Assembly: GCA_028715415.1 (NCBI GenBank)
Contig: JAQURX010000015.1
Coordinates: 1 to 44,907 of the forward strand
DNA: 44,907 nucleotides
DNA from: Candidatus Omnitrophota bacterium
GTDB taxonomy: Bacteria; Omnitrophota; Gorgyraeia; Gygaellales; Profunditerraquicolaceae
Direction of reading: 5' to 3'
The notes below the pieces were generated by a model, which saw nothing but the letters and a program-made list of their open reading frames with translations, was not told the DNA's origin and did not search any database. How positions within the stretch are numbered: position 1 is the first letter of the stretch; each line of letters opens with the position of its first letter. This document shows, piece by piece, positions 41,575 through 44,907 of the stretch. Position numbers and translations under genes: made by a program.

Positions 41575-43008
41575 ATGCATCAATTATTAATTTTACTTCC
41601 ATTCCTTAGTATTATAATCTTAAACCTTCCTTTTAAATCAATTCTTAGGAAGTTAGCATTCTTGTTTGGGGTGTCACTTTGTTTATTCCAGATAGCTTTT
41701 GTATTTTTTCCGGCTTTGCGTTTTTCGTCAGCACAGTTTGAATTACTCAGCTCATTTTTAAAATTTAATCTTCTGGTTGATAATTTGACTTTGGTGATGC
41801 TGCTTTGTATCGGAATTGTTTCTTTTGTTTCTCTTCTTGCGGCTAAACGCCTCATACCGGAAGAGAGAGCGCTTTTTAATTTTACCAATGTTTTGATTAT
41901 TGCTTTAGCCGGGTTAAACGGTATTGTAATGGTAAAAGATATTTTCTCCCTGTATGTTTTTCTTGAGATTACAGCTGTTGCATCATTTATCCTGATTGTC
42001 TTGCATAAAGATATCTTTGCTTTTGAGGGGGCTTTTAAGTATCTTATCCTTTCAACGATAGCAACCACGCTTTTGCTTTCTTCTATTGCATTATTTTTGC
42101 TTGTTTCAGGCTCAACTGAATATTCGGCAATAAGCGCCGGACTTAAAAACTCTCCAAACAGCCATATTATGATGCTTGCGATAGGGTTATTCTTAAGCGG
42201 AGTTTTCATTAAGGCAGGGCTTATGCCTTTTCACGGATGGGTCCCTGATACATATTCATCAGCACCTGCACCTGTATCAATATTCCTTGCGGGGATAGTT
42301 ACAAAAACTGTTGGAGTTTATACTCTGATAAGAATAGTAACTACTGTGACAGGTTTTACAGCTCCTATTAGAAATGTACTTTTATTTGTCGGGGCATTTA
42401 CAATTGTCATTGGTGCTTTTGCTGCTCTTGGGCAGAATGATTTTAAAAGAATGCTTAGCTATTCAAGTATAAGCCAGGTTGGTTACATTGTCCTTGGTTT
42501 GGGAAGCGGGACGATGTTGGGAGTTGCAGGGGCAGCGTTCCATCTTTTTAATCACGCAATCTTTAAATCACTTTTATTTGTTAATGCGGCAAGCGTAGAA
42601 TCAGCAACCGGCTTAAGGGATATGAATAAGATGTCTGGGTTGTCAGCCCGTATGCCTCTTACGGGAGTCAGTTCTTGTTTGGCAAGCCTTTCAACCGCGG
42701 GTGTTCCTCCGCTGTCGGGATTTTGGAGCAAGCTTGTAATAATTGTTGCGTTATGGATGTCGGGAAGGCGTGTTTACGCGTTAATTGCTGTTTTAGCAAG
42801 CGTTGTTACTCTGGCTTATTTTCTTTCCATGCAAAGAAGGGTATTTTTTGGAAAATTGGGCGTTGAATTTGCTAATATCAAAGAGCAGGGTTTTGCCTTG
42901 GGATTTGCAGCAGTGTTGCTTTCTTTAATAGTAATAGGCGTTGGTTTATTTTTTCCGTTTGTTTTAAATTCTTTTATATTGCCGGTTGGCAATATTTTCG
43001 GAGGTTAG
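41575..43008 (+). CDS. Antiporter-like subunit, NuoN/MrpD-like, third copy
   Basis: A 477-residue membrane protein with about 13 transmembrane helices. Motifs: LYVFLEITAVASFILIVLH (helix-5 Glu), FIKAGLMPFHGWVPDTYSSAPAPVSIFLAGIVTKTVGVYTLIRI and DFKRMLSYSSISQVGYIVLGLG, AGVPPLSGFWSKL. It is closest in look to NuoN/MrpD-type subunits. Three such proteins in a row give the complex three potential ion channels. It begins 22 bases after the second copy. Confidence 0.87.
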   Translation: MHQLLILLPFLSIIILNLPFKSILRKLAFLFGVSLCLFQIAFVFFPALRFSSAQFELLSSFLKFNLLVDNLTLVMLLCIGIVSFVSLLAAKRLIPEERALFNFTNVLIIALAGLNGIVMVKDIFSLYVFLEITAVASFILIVLHKDIFAFEGAFKYLILSTIATTLLLSSIALFLLVSGSTEYSAISAGLKNSPNSHIMMLAIGLFLSGVFIKAGLMPFHGWVPDTYSSAPAPVSIFLAGIVTKTVGVYTLIRIVTTVTGFTAPIRNVLLFVGAFTIVIGAFAALGQNDFKRMLSYSSISQVGYIVLGLGSGTMLGVAGAAFHLFNHAIFKSLLFVNAASVESATGLRDMNKMSGLSARMPLTGVSSCLASLSTAGVPPLSGFWSKLVIIVALWMSGRRVYALIAVLASVVTLAYFLSMQRRVFFGKLGVEFANIKEQGFALGFAAVLLSLIVIGVGLFFPFVLNSFILPVGNIFGG

Positions 43009-43009
43009 A

Positions 43010-43498
43010 TTGCAAATTAATTTGATTATTCTTGTTGCATTGATATTGGCAGCAGTCTGGACGGTTATGACGAGAAGTTTGCTCCGTGCAGGCATAGGGC
43101 TTGCCTTGGTTAGTGTTTTATTGACTATTGTCATATTTAGGCTCAATTCGCCGCTTGCCGCGGTCTTTGAGCTTTCTGTGTGTGCCGGATTAATTTCAGT
43201 TTTATTTGTAAGCACTATCAGTATGGCGCAGCCGCTTTCCAGGAAAGAGGCTATCCAGCATATGAAGATAAGATTTGCCAGGTATTGGTATCTGCCGATA
43301 ATTGTTGTTTTATTGGGAGTGGTATTACTTTTGATAAATGTAAAACTTGATATTTTACTTCCAACTCCCGAGAAAATCAAAGATGCCCGTTTGGTAATCT
43401 GGAATTCAAGGCCGATTGATTTATTGGGGCAGATTATAATCTTATTGACCGGAGTTTTTGGGGTTGTGATTTTATTTAAAGAAAGGCTTAAGAAATAA
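43010..43498 (+). CDS. NuoJ-like membrane subunit (TTG start)
   Basis: The best start is TTG 43010, five bases after GGAGG (43000-43004); an ATG at 42986 lies inside the previous gene and has no ribosome site. The product is 162 residues with about four to five transmembrane helices. MTRSLLRAGIGLALVSVLLTIVIFRLNSPLAAVFELSVCAGLISVLFVSTISM (key residues G, E and S in helix three) resembles NuoJ and the MbhD/DUF4040 module of Mrp-type complexes. It overlaps the NuoK-like gene by one base. Confidence 0.75.
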   Translation: MQINLIILVALILAAVWTVMTRSLLRAGIGLALVSVLLTIVIFRLNSPLAAVFELSVCAGLISVLFVSTISMAQPLSRKEAIQHMKIRFARYWYLPIIVVLLGVVLLLINVKLDILLPTPEKIKDARLVIWNSRPIDLLGQIIILLTGVFGVVILFKERLKK

Positions 43499-43815
43499 TG
43501 GGCATTCATTTAAGTTTATTCTGGATGTTTGGGATTGTTTCAATTTTGCTTTTTGTAATTGGCATTTATTGCATTCTTGTTACTTATAATTTAATAAGGG
43601 TTTTAATCGGCATAGAAATTTTAATTAAAGCAGTTACGCTTTTGATAATCGTGGCAGGATATATTACGGGGCATGAAGCCCTGGCTCAAAGCATGGTAAT
43701 TACACTTATTGTTATTGAAGCGGTAGTGGTAACAGTGGCGGTTGGCATAGTTTTGGGGATACACAGCCATCATAATTCATTGGACCTTAGGAAAATAAGG
43801 CAATTAAAAGGTTAA
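43498..43815 (+). CDS. NuoK/MrpC-like membrane subunit
   Basis: A 105-residue protein of three transmembrane helices, the size of NuoK. The helix-two and helix-three glutamates (IGIEILIKAVTLL and LIVIEAVVVTVAVGIVLGIH) match the conserved carboxylates of NuoK that line the proton path. Confidence 0.85.
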   Translation: MGIHLSLFWMFGIVSILLFVIGIYCILVTYNLIRVLIGIEILIKAVTLLIIVAGYITGHEALAQSMVITLIVIEAVVVTVAVGIVLGIHSHHNSLDLRKIRQLKG

Positions 43816-43818
43816 TTT

Positions 43819-44151
43819 ATGCATAGAATATTACTTAGTCCACCGGTCGCTTTTATAATACTTTTTTTAGTGATAGTTATTTTTACAGCGTTATTATCGC
43901 GCTTGGCTTTTCGCGTCAAGAAGGTTAAGGAAGGCACGGGGAAATCATATGCCTGCGGTGAGAATAATTATGACAACATGGCGCAGCCTGATTATTCAAA
44001 TGTTTTTCCGTTTGCTTTCTTTTTTACGCTGGCCCATGTAGCAACATTGATTATTGCCACTGTTCCTCTGGCAACCGTTGGAACATTTATCATGGTTTCT
44101 TTGTATATATTAGGGGCTTTTATCGGTTTATCTATTCTTTTTAGGAGATAA
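43819..44151 (+). CDS. NuoA-like membrane subunit
   Basis: A 110-residue protein with three transmembrane helices. The loop YACGENNYDNM between helix one and two resembles the NuoA loop with its conserved Cys (YECG in complex I), and FAFFFTLAHVATLIIATVP matches helix two. NuoA-type subunits are found in complex I but not in the simple Hyc/Ech hydrogenases, a point of interest here because the next gene looks hydrogenase-like. Confidence 0.75.
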   Translation: MHRILLSPPVAFIILFLVIVIFTALLSRLAFRVKKVKEGTGKSYACGENNYDNMAQPDYSNVFPFAFFFTLAHVATLIIATVPLATVGTFIMVSLYILGAFIGLSILFRR

Positions 44152-44156
44152 CTTTT

Positions 44157-44612
44157 ATGGGGTTTGCGAAAAAAATAGTCAACTGGGCAAGGATTAAATC
44201 TCCGTGGATATTGCATTTTAATACCGGAGCTTGTAATGCCTGTGATATTGAGATTATTGCAGCACTTACTCCGCGTTACGATTTAGAGCGTTTCGGCGTT
44301 GTATTGAAAGGAACACCGAGGCACGCGGATATACTTGTTTGTTCAGGCCCTGTGACAAAACAGATTGAAGATAGATTGGTTAGAATTTACGAACAGATGT
44401 CTGAGCCAAAGTTTGTCGTTGCGGTGGGCACTTGTTCTTGTTCAGGAGGAGTTTTTCAGGGCTGTTATAATGTTAAGTCCGGGATTAATGCTGCTATCCC
44501 GGTTTCCGCGTATATACCCGGATGCCCAGCAAGCCCAAAGGCAATTATTGATGGTGTTGTGAAATTATTGATGAGCTTGGAAGAAAAAGAATCAAAGCAG
44601 GAGGGAAAATGA
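44157..44612 (+). CDS. Small Fe-S subunit of hydrogenase type (HycG/EchC/NuoB-like)
   Basis: A 151-residue soluble subunit holding the cluster next to the active site. Cluster ligands C26 and C29 (TGACNACDIEI), C93 (GTCSCSGGVF) and C123 (PGCPASP). Complex I NuoB has a tandem CC at the first position, while group 4 [NiFe] hydrogenases have CxxC as seen here; LTPRYDLERFGVVLKGTPRHADIL is also of the HycG/HyfI kind. The gene overlaps the NuoC-like gene by four bases. The large subunit that would decide between hydrogenase and a hydrogenase-related complex lies outside the window. Confidence 0.88.
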   Translation: MGFAKKIVNWARIKSPWILHFNTGACNACDIEIIAALTPRYDLERFGVVLKGTPRHADILVCSGPVTKQIEDRLVRIYEQMSEPKFVVAVGTCSCSGGVFQGCYNVKSGINAAIPVSAYIPGCPASPKAIIDGVVKLLMSLEEKESKQEGK

Positions 44613-44907
44613 CTCCATGTGAAAAAATTATAGAGGAATTAACAAAGAAATTTGATTATTTTGCAACTTGCGCAAAGATAGTCCGCCCAAGACGGATTAG
44701 TATAGAGGTTAAACAGGAGAATTTTCTGGAAGTGTTTGTTACTTTGTCAAAACAATTAGGCTTTTCGCATTTATGCACTATTACCGGGCTTGATGAAGGA
44801 GAGGTTTTAAGTTTTATCTATCATTTAGCCGATACTACGGGTATTTTGATTAATTTAAAGACCAGTGTTCCTAAAGAAAGGCCTATTTTAAAAAGTGTAA
44901 TCTCTTA
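44609..44907 (+). CDS. NuoC/EchD-like subunit (3' end outside window)
   Basis: An ATG at 44609 opens a frame that stays open to the window end (99 codons). The start MTPCEKIIEELTKKFDYF is followed by RRISIEVKQENFLEVFVTLSKQLGFSHLCTITGLDEGEVLSFIYHLAD, which has the NuoC/30-kDa subunit pattern (Y/L-GF-x-L-x-x-I-T-G-x-D). GGAGGG precedes the ATG, from the end of the upstream gene. Incomplete, so fusion to the 49-kDa-like large subunit cannot be excluded. Confidence 0.75.
   Translation, partial: MTPCEKIIEELTKKFDYFATCAKIVRPRRISIEVKQENFLEVFVTLSKQLGFSHLCTITGLDEGEVLSFIYHLADTTGILINLKTSVPKERPILKSVIS

Noticed and set aside
42964-43509. Minus-strand ORF of 181 codons opposite the NuoJ- and NuoN-like genes
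   Set aside because: Long antisense frames also occur opposite other membrane genes here (for example 41580-42209, 39168-39650); they follow from codon bias and show no family motif or ribosome site.

Overview
The window is 44.9 kb of compact bacterial sequence, fairly AT-rich, with every supported gene on the + strand: 43 genes (two cut by the window ends) plus one doubtful small ORF. The signs of a Gram-negative, anaerobe-leaning, uncultured bacterium are a beta-barrel outer-membrane-type protein, signal peptides, a B12-dependent ribonucleotide reductase, an NfnAB-type electron-bifurcating pair, a hydrogenase-like/complex-I-like membrane complex and a type III glutamine synthetase. An Omnitrophota-like or related candidate-phylum lineage would fit, but that is inference from gene content; no rRNA is present to prove it.

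Layout. (1) 1-10.8 kb is a sugar locus: the end of a GPH/MFS sugar transporter, two secreted clan GH-A-like glycosidases, a secreted protein with a duplicated beta-sandwich, a secreted TPR protein, a ROK repressor, a coiled-coil membrane protein and a LacI-type regulator. (2) 10.8-19.9 kb is housekeeping: nrdJ behind a consensus promoter and a NrdR-box-like palindrome, archaeal-type phosphoglycerate mutase, mnmG, a QueG-like Fe-S protein, a PhoB/PhoR-like pair, greA and a DUF3192-like lipoprotein-sized protein. (3) 19.9-26.5 kb is a phosphate regulon: 11-bp-periodic Pho-box-like repeats before an orphan receiver and before pstS, then pstS-pstC-pstA-[GIY-YIG element]-pstB1-pstB2-phoU. (4) 26.5-38.1 kb is nitrogen, redox and central metabolism: nfnA-nfnB-gdhA, an orphan receiver, Lrp, aminotransferase, GAF-ANTAR regulator, nadE, gpmA, glnN. 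(5) 38.1-44.9 kb is a promoter with a 5'-terminal hairpin and the first eight genes of a membrane oxidoreductase (three antiporter-like subunits, NuoJ-, NuoK-, NuoA-like, a hydrogenase-type NuoB-like small subunit, and the start of a NuoC-like subunit).

The most unusual things are in the pst operon. A 299-bp unit made of a solo GIY-YIG nuclease gene between perfect 16-bp terminal inverted repeats, flanked by a TAAT direct repeat, sits exactly at the pstA/pstB junction. Removing it restores an ATG-started pstB overlapping the pstA stop, so the element has taken the old pstB start codon and supplies a new Shine-Dalgarno and GTG from its right repeat. Next to it, the two PstB ATPases carry complementary motif losses (PstB1 has lost the Q-loop Gln and the switch His; PstB2 has lost the LSGGQ signature), which predicts an asymmetric heterodimer with one normal and one degenerate ATP site. 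A 111-nt GC-rich imperfect palindrome at 30.34-30.45 kb is a third unexplained structure.

No stretch longer than 300 bases lacks a gene. The three longest gaps are 19910-20151 (Pho repeats, promoter, small ORF/hairpin), 26456-26661 (promoter, terminator, second hairpin) and 30282-30532 (terminator, GC-rich palindrome, promoter). I saw no tRNA, rRNA, CRISPR array or classical insertion sequence.
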